Below, piece by piece: positions 1 through 8,327 of a stretch of DNA of 64,000 nt (the first letter of the stretch is position 1; the number at the start of each line of letters is the position of its first letter). A program made the translations under genes and the position numbers. A model generated the notes under the pieces. It saw nothing but the letters and a program-made list of their open reading frames with translations, did no database searches and was not told the origin of the DNA. Origin of the DNA: Thermoguttaceae bacterium (GTDB lineage: Bacteria > Planctomycetota > Planctomycetia > Pirellulales > Thermoguttaceae); the NCBI GenBank assembly GCA_017447865.1, contig JAFSMO010000092.1:62001-126000 (forward strand). Reading direction: 5' to 3'.

Positions 1-70
1 AAGTTTTAAGTTTCAAGTTTTCAGTCACTCAACCATCAACTGATAACTGAAAACTGACCACTGAAAACTT
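1..70. repeat. Palindrome built of degenerate heptamers
   Basis: The stretch reads as ten consecutive 7-base words (aagtttt, aagtttc, aagtttt, cagtcac, tcaacca, tcaactg, ataactg, aaaactg, accactg, aaaactt). The left half is roughly the reverse complement of the right half, so it can fold into one hairpin. It belongs to the same class as the heptamer-armed palindromes near 3.2, 6.1 and 46.9 kb, but I do not see their conserved central core here. The left edge of the window may cut it. Confidence 0.6.
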
Positions 71-115
71 AATTCTGCCGAAAGCAGACCTCTGACCACT
101 GACAAAACCGAAAAA

Positions 116-1552
116 ATGAGAAAGAAAAACTCCGCTCCTTTGATTATTTCCGTTTCAGGCCTTCGCGGGCAGGTGGGTTCTTCGCTCACGCCTGACGTCG
201 TTCAGCGCTACATTTTCGCGTATGCTGAATTTTTGCGGCTTCAAAACCGCGAATCAGGCGGCGTGGAAGGAAAAACCATCCTCGTTTCGAACGACGGGCG
301 TGAAAGCAGCGCGTGGATCACGGAAGAAGTGGAGCGCGGGTTCCGGGCCGGAGGCGTAAAAGTCCTGAATATTGGCGTCGCCGCCACCCCGACCACCGGT
401 TTTCTCGTCAAGAAACTCGGCTTCCCGGCCGGCGTACAGATTTCCGCCAGCCACAATCCAAACCCCTGGAACGGGATCAAGCTCTTTAACGCCGATGGCC
501 GCGTAATTCCCGCCGCCAGTGGAGAAAAGGTGAAGCGGTTCTACCACACACTCCTGGAGGAAGAATTCGTGATCGACGCCGAATTCGACAAACCGGACGA
601 TGACGAGGAGCAGGAACTTCCGCCGAAGCTCCCGCCGGCCGAGGAGTTCCAGAAGCCGCACATCGACGCGATTTTGAAGCTGGTCGACGTGAAGGCAATC
701 AAGAAGCGGAAATTCACGGTCCTGATCGACTCCAACCACGGCGCGGGCAGCGTTTTGGCCCCGGTCCTGATGAAGGCCCTGGGCTGCAAGCTCATTTTCT
801 CGAACGCGAACGAAAAGCCGGACGGCAAATTCGTCCACACGCCGGAACCGATTGCGGAAAACCTGAAAGAAATCGGGATCCTGGTCCCGGGAAACAAAGC
901 GGACGTGGGTTTCTGCCAGGACCCCGACGCGGACCGGCTGGCGATCCTGGCCGAGGACGGGTCGTACATCGGTGAGGAATGCACCGTGGCCCTCTGCGCG
1001 AAAGACGTTTTCCTCCAGGGAAACAAAGGCCCGGTCGTGACGAACTGCTCCACGAGCCAAATGACCCGCGACCTGTGCGCCGAGGCGGGCTGCGAGTACG
1101 CCATGACGCCGGTTGGCGAGGCGAACGTGGTCGATAAAATGATCGCCATGAACGCGATTTTCGGCGGTGAGGGAAACGGCGGACCGATCCACCCGCAAGT
1201 CGGTTTTGTGCGCGACAGTTTCCTCGGAATGGCGCTGGTGCTCGACCTGATGGCCCGCACCGGGAAGAAGGTTTCCGAACTGGCGGCAGAGCTTCCGCAG
1301 TACGCGATCTCCAAATCGAAAGTGAATTTTGAGCGCGAGCTGCTGGATTCGTTCTACGACGAACTGACGTTCAAGTACCCGGACGCGCAGGCGGACACGC
1401 AGGACGGTTTGCGTTTGGCGTGGGAGAAAAGCTGGATTCAGGTCCGGCCGAGCAACACGGAGCCGGTGATCCGGATCTTTGCCGAAGCCCCCACTCAAAA
1501 AGAGGCGGACAAACTGTGCAAAGCCGTGGTCAAACTGGCGAAGAATTTTTGA
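116..1552 (+). CDS. Phosphoglucomutase/phosphomannomutase family protein
   Basis: A 478-residue cytosolic alpha-D-phosphohexomutase, which moves phosphate between C1 and C6 of a hexose or hexosamine through a phosphoserine. The catalytic serine loop SASHNP is at about residues 111-116, with Ser112 expected to be phosphorylated. The Mg-binding loop DPDADR is at 269-274, the sugar-specificity loop GEGNGG follows, and the C-terminal phosphate-binding motif RPSNTEP closes the protein. Length and domain order fit the phosphoglucomutase/phosphomannomutase/GlmM superfamily. The sequence does not settle which sugar is used; glucosamine (GlmM) is possible. An acidic insert (DDDEEQE) lies near residue 161. 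The next gene starts 35 bases downstream on the same strand. Confidence 0.9.
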   Translation: MRKKNSAPLIISVSGLRGQVGSSLTPDVVQRYIFAYAEFLRLQNRESGGVEGKTILVSNDGRESSAWITEEVERGFRAGGVKVLNIGVAATPTTGFLVKKLGFPAGVQISASHNPNPWNGIKLFNADGRVIPAASGEKVKRFYHTLLEEEFVIDAEFDKPDDDEEQELPPKLPPAEEFQKPHIDAILKLVDVKAIKKRKFTVLIDSNHGAGSVLAPVLMKALGCKLIFSNANEKPDGKFVHTPEPIAENLKEIGILVPGNKADVGFCQDPDADRLAILAEDGSYIGEECTVALCAKDVFLQGNKGPVVTNCSTSQMTRDLCAEAGCEYAMTPVGEANVVDKMIAMNAIFGGEGNGGPIHPQVGFVRDSFLGMALVLDLMARTGKKVSELAAELPQYAISKSKVNFERELLDSFYDELTFKYPDAQADTQDGLRLAWEKSWIQVRPSNTEPVIRIFAEAPTQKEADKLCKAVVKLAKNF

Positions 1553-1587
1553 AAAATGGTGAATGAAAGGCCGGTGAATCTTTTAGC

Positions 1588-1926
1588 ATGAAATTTTTTG
1601 CAGTCGTTTTCCTCCTGGTTTGCTCCAACACGTTCATGCTTTTCGCGTGGTACTCGCACCTGAAAAACCTCCCGAACGCACCGATTTGGCAGGTCGTTCT
1701 GATTTCGTGGGGGATCGCCCTTTTCGAGTACATGCTCATGGTCCCCGCGAATCGGATCGGAAACAGTTTCCTGACGCTTTCGCAGCTGAAAATCCTTCAG
1801 GAAGCCATCACGCTGAGCGTTTTTGTCCCGTTTGCCCTTTTGTATATGCGGCGGCCGATCACGTGGAACTATTTGTGGGCCACGTTCTGCATTATAGGCG
1901 CGGTTTTTTTCATATTCCGTGAGTGA
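1588..1926 (+). CDS. DUF486 (DMT-like) small membrane protein
   Basis: A 112-residue integral membrane protein with four hydrophobic segments and the family hallmark LFEYMLMVPANRIG at about residues 50-63. This matches DUF486, small proteins placed in the drug/metabolite transporter superfamily. Substrate and direction are unknown for the family. Its TGA stop (1924-1926) lies just before the next gene's ATG (1929), so the two are probably co-transcribed and translationally coupled. No strong Shine-Dalgarno sequence precedes the start. Confidence 0.8.
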   Translation: MKFFAVVFLLVCSNTFMLFAWYSHLKNLPNAPIWQVVLISWGIALFEYMLMVPANRIGNSFLTLSQLKILQEAITLSVFVPFALLYMRRPITWNYLWATFCIIGAVFFIFRE

Positions 1927-1928
1927 CC

Positions 1929-3188
1929 ATGAAAATTTACGACCGATTAGTCAAGCTCCTGCTTGTTGACGAGACCCAACTGCCGGACCTCACCAGTCTT
2001 TCGGATGCTGAGCATTTTATTCCGGTTTATTTTGAGGACATTCTGGAAAACGCCCTGATGGACGAACGGCTCACGGATGCTGAGCGCAAGGATTTCCAGA
2101 CGCTGGCTGAAATGTTTGCCGAGCACTACCATCTGGACTACCACGAAATCTTCATGAAGCTCAAAAGCGCGTTTGCGCCGTTCGATCCCGACGCGGAGGT
2201 TCAGTACAAGAAAAATTACTCTGAAGAGTTTAAGGAATCATGCCGCCAGAACCTTCTGGAAAGTTTACAGGAACTGCTGACCGCCTGCAATTATTGCGAG
2301 CTTCCGGACGACAAACGGAACGAAATTCTGGAAGCGCCGTACCCCGGAGTTCTTTCCATCGCGGTGGACATGGAAAAGCTGGACTTTTTCAGAATCTTTT
2401 ACCGCGGTCTGGTTAAAAAGGATTTCACCATAAAAAAATACTTTCTTCTGAAAAAAACCTACAAAAGCCACGAGTTCAAGCGCATTTTCGTCCTCGCGCG
2501 GTACAAACAGGAATACGGCAGCCAGATCATTACGAAAGTTTTTCGGGACGTATCGGCCGAAAACCTGAAAGTCGTGGTCCCCGAGGTCAGACTGCGGCTC
2601 CCGATTTTCGATCAAGTGAAAGTCGGGCTTTCATTTTCAGGCGCGCTCGGCTCGTTTGTGTTGAAACTTCTGCTGGCGGCTGCGATGAGCGTCTTCGCGC
2701 TGTGCATCATGCTTTTTACGTTCCTGATGGCCTTCATCCGCTCCGTCACCGGCTTCTTCACCTCGCGCATGAAATGCCTCAAAACCTACTCGGAGAGCCT
2801 GTACCACCAGAGCCTCGCCGGGAACATGGGCGCGGTAAATCTGCTGGTCGAACAGGCCGAAACACAGGAAGTGAAAGAGGCGTTTCTCGCGTATTATATG
2901 CTCTACCTTCTGCGGGACGAAACGCTGACAGAAAAACGGCTGGACGAACACGTCGAGGCGTGGCTCGAGAAAAACTTCGGCTTTTACATCGATTTTGAGG
3001 TGGACGACGCCCTGCGAAAGCTCGTTGAGAAAAACCTCGTCAAAAAGTTCACCCCCGATGACGGCTCGGAACCGTACTACAAAGTGTACGACCTGCCCAG
3101 TGCGCTGCGCCGGCTCGACGAAATCTGGGACAATTACCACATGGAAAATAACGAAGGCCAAGCCTCGGATGACGCTTTGGCCAGCTAG
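1929..3188 (+). CDS. DUF3754 (TMEM143-like) membrane protein
   Basis: A roughly 419-residue protein. The N-terminal half is soluble and begins with a FIPV...ED motif. Next comes a segment ending in a positively charged VRLRLPIFDQVKVGL-type stretch, then one long or two short membrane helices (about residues 235-280), and a soluble C-terminal part that looks like a winged-helix or helical domain. This order and the sequence just before the membrane part match DUF3754, the family of human TMEM143, whose function is not established. I chose the ATG at 1929; an in-frame GTG at 1923 overlaps the upstream stop. A terminator hairpin follows at once. Confidence 0.65.
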   Translation: MKIYDRLVKLLLVDETQLPDLTSLSDAEHFIPVYFEDILENALMDERLTDAERKDFQTLAEMFAEHYHLDYHEIFMKLKSAFAPFDPDAEVQYKKNYSEEFKESCRQNLLESLQELLTACNYCELPDDKRNEILEAPYPGVLSIAVDMEKLDFFRIFYRGLVKKDFTIKKYFLLKKTYKSHEFKRIFVLARYKQEYGSQIITKVFRDVSAENLKVVVPEVRLRLPIFDQVKVGLSFSGALGSFVLKLLLAAAMSVFALCIMLFTFLMAFIRSVTGFFTSRMKCLKTYSESLYHQSLAGNMGAVNLLVEQAETQEVKEAFLAYYMLYLLRDETLTEKRLDEHVEAWLEKNFGFYIDFEVDDALRKLVEKNLVKKFTPDDGSEPYYKVYDLPSALRRLDEIWDNYHMENNEGQASDDALAS

Positions 3189-3194
3189 TCCCCC

Positions 3195-3217
3195 GCGGCT
3201 GGCAGGCCGCTTTTTTT
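3195..3217 (+). terminator. Rho-independent terminator
   Basis: A five-base-pair GC stem (GCGGC / GCCGC) with a six-base loop is followed directly by seven T residues, seven bases after the DUF3754 stop. It ends the phosphohexomutase-DUF486-DUF3754 unit before the microcompartment operon. Confidence 0.7.
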
Positions 3218-3218
3218 A

Positions 3219-3331
3219 GTTAGGAGTGTGGAGAGTGGAGTGTGGAGTTGCGCTTCGCGTAACGCTGCTTTCAGAAAGAATTCAACCCACAAAAAGCCAA
3301 AGGCTTTTCAACTCCACACTCCACACTCAAA
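3219..3331. repeat. Heptamer-armed palindrome with conserved core
   Basis: The left arm has the 7-base period gtgtgga, gagtgga, gtgtgga. The right arm (about 3309-3331) is its reverse complement. The middle contains cgcttcgcgtaa, a ttcagaa...ttcaaccc segment and an aagccaaaggctttt hairpin. Very similar cores lie at 6.1 kb and, inverted, at 46.9 kb, although the arms of those copies have unrelated sequences. Confidence 0.8.
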
Positions 3332-3438
3332 TTCCGCACGACCCGTACAACCGGTAAAAACTCTTTTCAAAAGCGCCAAAACCTTCTGTTTCGGCCAGAT
3401 TCCATAAAGCCGGGGTTGCTCTGTACCGATTCCACAAA

Positions 3439-3447
3439 TGATATAAT
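3439..3447 (+). promoter_or_regulatory. Extended -10 promoter of the BMC operon
   Basis: TGATATAAT is an extended -10 element (TGn plus TATAAT) about 35 bases before the pduL ATG. No good -35 is found at 16-18 bases; TTGCTC at 3416 is 20 bases away. This is the only promoter-like sequence I see for the microcompartment genes. Confidence 0.55.
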
Positions 3448-3481
3448 ATAAACATTTCTCCCCCTTTGTGTGGCTTGAAAT

Positions 3482-4156
3482 ATGGATACAACCAACATTA
3501 GTGCCGACCTGGTTGAGCAGATCGTCCGTAAAATCGTCCTTGAGTGCATCGGGATCCCGGGCAAAGCGGAGCCCAATCCCGCACCCGAGCTGGTCGTGAG
3601 CATTTCCGCACGTCACATTCATCTGAGCGACGCCGACGTCGAGACGCTTTTTGGCCCCGGCTACAAACTCACGGTCGAAAAGGACCTCTACCAGCCCGGC
3701 TTTTACGCCGCGAAAGAGACGCTGATGGTCGTCGGTCCCCGCAAGCGGATGCTCCCCTCGGTCCGAATTCTCGGCCCGACGCGCAAACAGTCTCAGGTCG
3801 AACTGGCCTTCACGGACGGCATTTCGCTCGGGATCCCGCTTCCGGTGCGTCAGTCCGGCGACCTGAAGGGCACGCCCGGCTGCGTTCTGGTGGGTCCCAA
3901 AGGGGTCGTGGAGCTGAAATCCGGCGTCATTCGTGCGGAGCGTCACGTTCACATGCACCCGACCGAAGCCGAATATTACGGCGTGAACGACAAAGACCAC
4001 ATGAACCTGCGCGTCTATTCCGGCCCGTGTACCACGACGTTTGAAAACGTGCTCGTCCGCGTCGATAAAGGGGTGCATCTTGAAGTCCATCTCGATACGG
4101 ACGAAGGGAACGCCTGCGACATTGACCACGCGGACAAAATCGAACTTTACAAATAA
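3482..4156 (+). CDS. pduL: PduL-type phosphotransacylase
   Basis: Phosphate acyltransferase of 224 residues that exchanges CoA for phosphate on acetyl- or propanoyl-CoA inside a microcompartment and so recycles CoA. The two PduL half-domains show their zinc-site histidines: SARHIHLS (His45, His47), [10 protein letters not shown] (His155, His157, His159) and [10 protein letters not shown] (about 199-203). The N-terminus (about residues 5-22, [18 protein letters not shown]) is an amphipathic helix joined by a Pro-rich linker, the usual form of an encapsulation peptide. It is the first gene of the BMC operon, preceded by an extended -10 box. No strong ribosome-binding site is visible. Confidence 0.93.
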   Translation: MDTTNISADLVEQIVRKIVLECIGIPGKAEPNPAPELVVSISARHIHLSDADVETLFGPGYKLTVEKDLYQPGFYAAKETLMVVGPRKRMLPSVRILGPTRKQSQVELAFTDGISLGIPLPVRQSGDLKGTPGCVLVGPKGVVELKSGVIRAERHVHMHPTEAEYYGVNDKDHMNLRVYSGPCTTTFENVLVRVDKGVHLEVHLDTDEGNACDIDHADKIELYK

Positions 4157-4203
4157 ACGGAACTACATTTAACTAAACCCCATTAACCAAAGAGGAAAAT
4201 GCA

Positions 4204-4506
4204 ATGGCAAAAACAATGGAAGCATTGGGAATGATTGAAACGAAGGGCTTCGTCGCTCTCGTTGAAGGCGTGGATGCCATGATGAAATCCGCGAACGTGG
4301 AATTTCTTGGCTGGGAGAAACCGGGCTCCGGGATCGTGACCGCTTACGTGACGGGTGATGTCGCGGCCGTCAAAGCCGCTACGGACGCTGGCGTCGCTGC
4401 GGCAAGCCGGGTCGGCGAAGTGCTGGCCGTTCAGGTCATTCCGCGTCCCGCCGAGGACCTCGCGACGTTCCTTCCCGGCACCAAAAAAGAATCATCCAAA
4501 AAATGA
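4204..4506 (+). CDS. BMC-H hexameric shell protein 1
   Basis: A 100-residue single BMC domain (Pfam BMC fold) of the kind that forms the flat hexameric tiles of the shell. It has the typical start [19 protein letters not shown] and the pore segment [15 protein letters not shown] at about residues 39-53, followed by the [12 protein letters not shown] helix. The short Lys/Ser-rich tail (KKESSKK) goes beyond the fold. AGAGGA lies upstream of the ATG. The pore sequence differs from that of the second BMC-H, so the two tiles probably have different permeabilities. Confidence 0.95.
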   Translation: MAKTMEALGMIETKGFVALVEGVDAMMKSANVEFLGWEKPGSGIVTAYVTGDVAAVKAATDAGVAAASRVGEVLAVQVIPRPAEDLATFLPGTKKESSKK

Positions 4507-4572
4507 GCCTTTTTGAACGCTGAACATTCCAAACCCTGTACAAAACCCCGATTAATATAAAGGAAACAAAAA

Positions 4573-4842
4573 ATGCAAGATGCACTTGGATTCATTGAAA
4601 CCAAAGGTCTGGTCGCCCTGATCGAAGCGTGTGACGCAATGGCGAAGGCCGCCAACGTGGACATTGTAAAGAAGATCGGCATCGGCGGAGCCTACGTGAC
4701 CGCCATCGTCCGCGGTGATGTTGGAAGCGTCCGCGCTGCCGTCGAAGCGGGAGCCGCCGCCGCGTCCCAGACGGGCGAACTCGTCTCCAGCCACATCATT
4801 CCGCGTCCGGCCGCCGGCCTGATGGACGCCTTCATCAACTGA
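4573..4842 (+). CDS. BMC-H hexameric shell protein 2
   Basis: An 89-residue canonical BMC-domain protein, [19 protein letters not shown] through [14 protein letters not shown]. The pore loop is [17 protein letters not shown] (about residues 34-50), where GIGG replaces the GSG of the first copy. It lies 66 bases after the first BMC-H gene and 20 bases before the kinase gene, behind an AAAGGA ribosome-binding site. Two BMC-H genes with no BMC-T in sight is the usual shell set of the PVM type. Confidence 0.95.
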   Translation: MQDALGFIETKGLVALIEACDAMAKAANVDIVKKIGIGGAYVTAIVRGDVGSVRAAVEAGAAAASQTGELVSSHIIPRPAAGLMDAFIN

Positions 4843-4862
4843 GAAAAAAGGGCGTTGCACCC

Positions 4863-6068
4863 ATGAAAGTTTTGGTCGCAAACATCGGCTCGACGAGTTT
4901 CAAGTACCGCCTCTATGAAATGGACGGTGAGATCCAGCTCGCCAAAGGCCGCATCGAACGAATCGGCGAAGCCTCCAGCCCGGTTGAGGTGGAGGTGAAC
5001 GGCCAGAAATTCGCGAAGGAACTCCCCGTTCCGAATCACGGCGAAGCGGTTCGTCAGTGCCTCATCCAGCTCACTTCCCCGGAAGTCGGCTGCCTGAAAG
5101 ACCCCTCGGAAGTCTCCGCGATCGGTTTCAAAGCCGTCCTTGGCGGCCGCGTAACTGGCGTGCAGATCGTCACCGATGAGATCATCAAGGCGATGGAGGA
5201 AGTGGTCGATATTGCGCCGGCGCATAACCCGCCGTACATCGCCGCGATGAAGCAGCTCCGCGAGATCCTCCCGGAAGTTCCGCTCGTCGCCGCCTTCGAA
5301 ACGGGTTTCCACGCGGATATTCCCGAGGCGAATCGAACCTACGCCGTTCCGGACGAGTGGATCGAAAAGTACAATATTCGCCGTTTGTGCTTCCATGGCG
5401 CGAGCCACCGCTACATTTCCGTGCGGACGGCGGAGCTTCTCGGCCGAAACGACCTGCGGATCATCTCGTGCCACCTCGGCGGCTCCAGCTCGATCTGCGC
5501 GATCAAAGACGGCAAAAGCCGTGCGTCCAGCATGGGCGGCAGTCCGCAAGGGGGCCTTCCCCAGAACAATCGCGTGGGTGATTTCGACCCGTACCTGCTC
5601 CCGTACCTCATGAAAAAGACCGGGAAATCGTGCGAAGAGATCCTCGAGATCCTCGGCAAAAAGGCCGGTCTGCTCGGTATGAGCGGCGGCGTGGGAACCG
5701 ACTTGCGTGACATTCTGGCGGCGGCCGATGCTGGAAACCCGAAAGCGAAACGCGCAATCGACGTTTTGGTGTTCGACATTCGCCGCTACCTGGGCGCCTA
5801 CCTGATCGAATTGGGCGGGGCGGACGCGATCGTCTTCACGGGCGGAATCGGTGAAAACCAGTGGCGTATTCGTGAGATGGTCTGCCGCAACCTTTCCGAG
5901 TTCGGGATCATTCTGGATCCGGCAAAGAACGAGGCCTGCCGCGCGACGGAAATGCGCATCAGCGCCGACTCCAGTAAAGTCCAAATCTGGGTCATCCCGA
6001 CGAACGAAGAAATCATTGTGGCCCGGCAAACGGTCGCCGCAATTACAAAAAAAACGAATAATGAATAA
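4863..6068 (+). CDS. Acetate/propionate kinase family protein with variant active site
   Basis: A 401-residue ASKHA-fold acyl kinase, expected to form ATP from acyl-phosphate made by PduL. The fold motifs are present: NIGSTSFK (Asn7 region), APAHNPP (about 118-124), FHGASH (178-183), NNRVGDFDP, GGIGEN and TNEE. Two catalytic positions of the Methanosarcina enzyme differ. The GHRVVHGG motif reads GFKAVLGG, so Arg91 is replaced by Lys90, and FDTAFH reads FETGFH, so the catalytic Asp148 is replaced by Glu146. Activity or specificity may therefore be altered. There is no obvious encapsulation peptide. The last codons (TNNE) come from a heptamer repeat. Confidence 0.85.
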   Translation: MKVLVANIGSTSFKYRLYEMDGEIQLAKGRIERIGEASSPVEVEVNGQKFAKELPVPNHGEAVRQCLIQLTSPEVGCLKDPSEVSAIGFKAVLGGRVTGVQIVTDEIIKAMEEVVDIAPAHNPPYIAAMKQLREILPEVPLVAAFETGFHADIPEANRTYAVPDEWIEKYNIRRLCFHGASHRYISVRTAELLGRNDLRIISCHLGGSSSICAIKDGKSRASSMGGSPQGGLPQNNRVGDFDPYLLPYLMKKTGKSCEEILEILGKKAGLLGMSGGVGTDLRDILAAADAGNPKAKRAIDVLVFDIRRYLGAYLIELGGADAIVFTGGIGENQWRIREMVCRNLSEFGIILDPAKNEACRATEMRISADSSKVQIWVIPTNEEIIVARQTVAAITKKTNNE

Positions 6069-6182
6069 CGAATAACGAATAATGGGGCGCTTCGCGTAAT
6101 GTAAGCTTCAGAATGAGTTCAACCCGCGCGTAATTCCGGCCTTCGGCCTTCATTACCGCCTTTCATTATGCATTATTCATTC
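6053..6182. repeat. Heptamer-armed palindrome invading the kinase 3' end
   Basis: The left arm is tandem 7-mers (gaataat, gaataac, gaataac, gaataat); the right arm ends cattatgcattattcattc. The core carries cgcttcgcgtaa, gcttcagaat, gttcaaccc and a ggccttcggcc hairpin, as in the copy at 3.2 kb. The left arm overlaps the last coding bases and the stop codon of the kinase gene. The right arm ends about ten bases before the BMC-P start. Confidence 0.8.
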
Positions 6183-6192
6183 AGGTTCCACC

Positions 6193-6498
6193 ATGTTTAT
6201 AGGAAAAATCGTAGGCTCAACCATCGCAACGCAAAAGCTGGACTCCCTGCGCGGCTGGAAACTGCTCGTCGTGGAGGCGTACCGCGTGGATCCCGCTTCG
6301 AAGAACTCGTTGCTCCCCACCGGCCGGACGCTCATCACGCTCGACACGCTGGGGTCCGGTGAGGGTGATTTCGTTCTGGTCTGCCAGGGGTCGAGCGCCC
6401 GCATGACGCCCGAAACGAAAGTCATTCCAACCGACGCGGTCACGATCGGGATCGTGGACACGGTGAACATGAACGGGAAAGTCGTTTTCCAGAGATAA
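6193..6498 (+). CDS. BMC-P pentameric shell protein 1 (EutN/CcmL family)
   Basis: A 101-residue EutN/CcmL domain, which forms the pentamers that cap the vertices of the icosahedral shell. It has the typical opening MFIGKIVGSTIATQK, the WKLLVVEAY strand, LDTLGSGEGDFVLVCQGSSAR (about residues 50-70) and the closing AVTIGIVDTVN. It is the first of three BMC-P genes in the operon. The start codon follows the right arm of a heptamer palindrome. Confidence 0.93.
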   Translation: MFIGKIVGSTIATQKLDSLRGWKLLVVEAYRVDPASKNSLLPTGRTLITLDTLGSGEGDFVLVCQGSSARMTPETKVIPTDAVTIGIVDTVNMNGKVVFQR

Positions 6499-6546
6499 AA
6501 TGCGGGGCCGACGCCCCAGGCGCCCCCCGAACCAGAAAGAACTAAA

Positions 6547-7983
6547 ATGAACATCAACGAAAATACCATCAGCAAAATCGTCGCCGAAGTGGTTCAGCAG
6601 CTTGGCGGAACGGCCAATCCTCCGGCTCCCACCCGTTCTTACGTCGGACGTTTCGGTCAGTTCACGGATTTGGAAGACGCGGTCCAGGCCGCCCGTGACG
6701 CTTACGAGCAGCTCGAGAAAAAAACCATCGCCGAGCGCCGCCTTGCGATCGACGCCATCCGGAACGTTTCGAACCAGAACGCCGTCGAGCTGGGCACGCT
6801 GGAAATGCAGGAAACGAAAATCGGCCGTCTCGACCACAAAATCGAGAAGCAGGCGGGCGTTGGCCGCGTGACCCCCGGCATCGAATTCCTCAAGAGCGAG
6901 TGCTGGAGCGGCGATTACGGTCTGACGGTCATTGAACACGCCCCGTACGGCGTCATCGCGGCCGTTTCCCCGGTCACGCACTCGCTGCCGACGATCACGT
7001 GCAACGCGATCAACATGATCTCCGCCGGCAACACGATCGTGTTCAGCCCCCACCCGGGCGGGAAGAAAATCGCGTCGCTGGGCGTCAAGATGTTCAACCA
7101 GGCGATCTACGAGGCGATCGGGATCGACAATTTGATGACGATCCTGACCGAGCCGAAGGTCGAGTACGTCGAGAAACTCTTCGCGCATCCGCTTGTGAAT
7201 CTGATCAACGTGACGGGCGGCCCGGCCGTGGGGCGTGTGGCCCTCCGCCAGCAGAAACGCGCGGTCGTCTCCGGCCCTGGAAACCCGCCGGTGGTCGTGG
7301 ATGAAACGGCCGATCTGGATCGTGCCGCCAAATCGATCATTTACGGCGCGTCCTACGACAATAATTTGCTCTGCCTGGCCGAAAAAGAGGTTTTCGTCGT
7401 GAATCAGGTCTTCGACGCGATGATGAACGCCATGGAAAGCGCCGGCGCCTACCGTCTCTCCCCCGACCAGGTCGCGGCCTTCACGGAAAAAGCCATCGCA
7501 TACGTCGGCGAAGGCGCGGACCGTCACCCGGTTCCCTCGCGTGACTTCCTCGGCAAATCCCCCCGCCACATGGGTCAGCTCATGGGCTGGAACATTCCGG
7601 AAAACGTGGAACTTTTCTACGGCGAAACGGACGAGACCAACCCGTTCGTGCCGGTCGAGCAGATGCTCCCGTTCCTGCCGTTCGTTCGCGCACGTGACGT
7701 GGACGACGCCATCCGGCTGGCGGTCAAGTACGAGCACGGCTTCCACCACACGGGGATCATGCACTCGATGAACGTCGAGAACCTGACGAAGATGGGGAAA
7801 GCGCTCGACACGACGATCTTCGTGAAGAACGGCGCCAGCGTCGCGGGCCTCGGGAACGGCGGCGAAGGCTACGCTTCCTACTCGATCGCCGGCTGCACGG
7901 GCGAAGGGATCACCAACCCGCTGGTTTACACGCGCTCCCGCAGATGCACGCTGGTGGACGCCCTCCACATTTTGGGCAAATAA
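6547..7983 (+). CDS. CoA-acylating aldehyde dehydrogenase (PduP/EutE-like)
   Basis: A 478-residue NAD- and CoA-dependent aldehyde dehydrogenase that oxidises the toxic aldehyde made by the aldolase to acyl-CoA inside the shell. The catalytic cysteine is in NLLCLAEK (Cys276), matching the NxxCxxEK motif of PduP and EutE. Cofactor-site segments SPVTHSLPT (about 141-149) and NVTGGPAVGR are visible. The N-terminal residues NENTISKIVAEVVQQLGG (about 4-21) form an amphipathic helix followed by a Pro/Thr linker, a likely encapsulation peptide. The gene lies between two BMC-P genes; its CoA product is the substrate of PduL. Confidence 0.92.
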   Translation: MNINENTISKIVAEVVQQLGGTANPPAPTRSYVGRFGQFTDLEDAVQAARDAYEQLEKKTIAERRLAIDAIRNVSNQNAVELGTLEMQETKIGRLDHKIEKQAGVGRVTPGIEFLKSECWSGDYGLTVIEHAPYGVIAAVSPVTHSLPTITCNAINMISAGNTIVFSPHPGGKKIASLGVKMFNQAIYEAIGIDNLMTILTEPKVEYVEKLFAHPLVNLINVTGGPAVGRVALRQQKRAVVSGPGNPPVVVDETADLDRAAKSIIYGASYDNNLLCLAEKEVFVVNQVFDAMMNAMESAGAYRLSPDQVAAFTEKAIAYVGEGADRHPVPSRDFLGKSPRHMGQLMGWNIPENVELFYGETDETNPFVPVEQMLPFLPFVRARDVDDAIRLAVKYEHGFHHTGIMHSMNVENLTKMGKALDTTIFVKNGASVAGLGNGGEGYASYSIAGCTGEGITNPLVYTRSRRCTLVDALHILGK

Positions 7984-8022
7984 AACGATCCGAAAGGGGG
8001 AACCCCCCTCCCCCCTTCAATC

Positions 8023-8062
8023 CCCAATTCATAATTCATCATTCCTAATTCATAATTAAATT
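8023..8062. repeat. Heptamer tandem stretch
   Basis: Successive 7-base words (aattcat, aattcat, cattcct, aattcat, aatt) fill the gap directly before the BMC-P start at 8064. It looks like one arm of the heptamer palindromes; I do not see the second arm or the core. A G6/C6 hairpin lies just upstream (about 7996-8015). Confidence 0.55.
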
Positions 8063-8063
8063 A

Positions 8064-8327
8064 ATGTTTCCGGCAAAAGTCATCGGCAAAGCGATCTCCA
8101 CGGTGCGTCACCCCGCGTTGAAGGGGCAGCGTCTGCTGATCGTGCAGCCGTTGATGCTCGACGGCCGCTCCCCCGAGGGTTTTCCGCAAATCTGCCTCGA
8201 CCCCCAGGTCGGCGCACGGGTGGGTGACCGGGTCATTATTACGAGCGACGGAAGCCTCGTCGCAGAGCAGGTCAAAAGCAAAAACTGCCCGGCCCGCTGG
8301 ACAGTACTTGGAATCATGGACGACTGA
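8064..8327 (+). CDS. BMC-P pentameric shell protein 2 (EutN/CcmL family)
   Basis: An 87-residue EutN/CcmL domain with the signature PAKVIGKAISTVRHP, the strand GQRLLIVQPL and the DPQVGARVGDRVIITSDG segment (about 46-63). It is the shortest and most canonical of the three pentamer proteins. Its stop overlaps the next start (TGATG at 8325-8329), so the downstream protein is probably translated by re-initiation. Confidence 0.92.
   Translation: MFPAKVIGKAISTVRHPALKGQRLLIVQPLMLDGRSPEGFPQICLDPQVGARVGDRVIITSDGSLVAEQVKSKNCPARWTVLGIMDD

Noticed and set aside
254-1498. Long minus-strand open frame opposite the phosphohexomutase
   Set aside because: The sense protein has four diagnostic motifs. The antisense frame is a codon-bias shadow.
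3219-3331. CRISPR array
   Set aside because: Repeats are contiguous 7-mers with no unique spacers and are arranged as palindromes. No cas genes are present.
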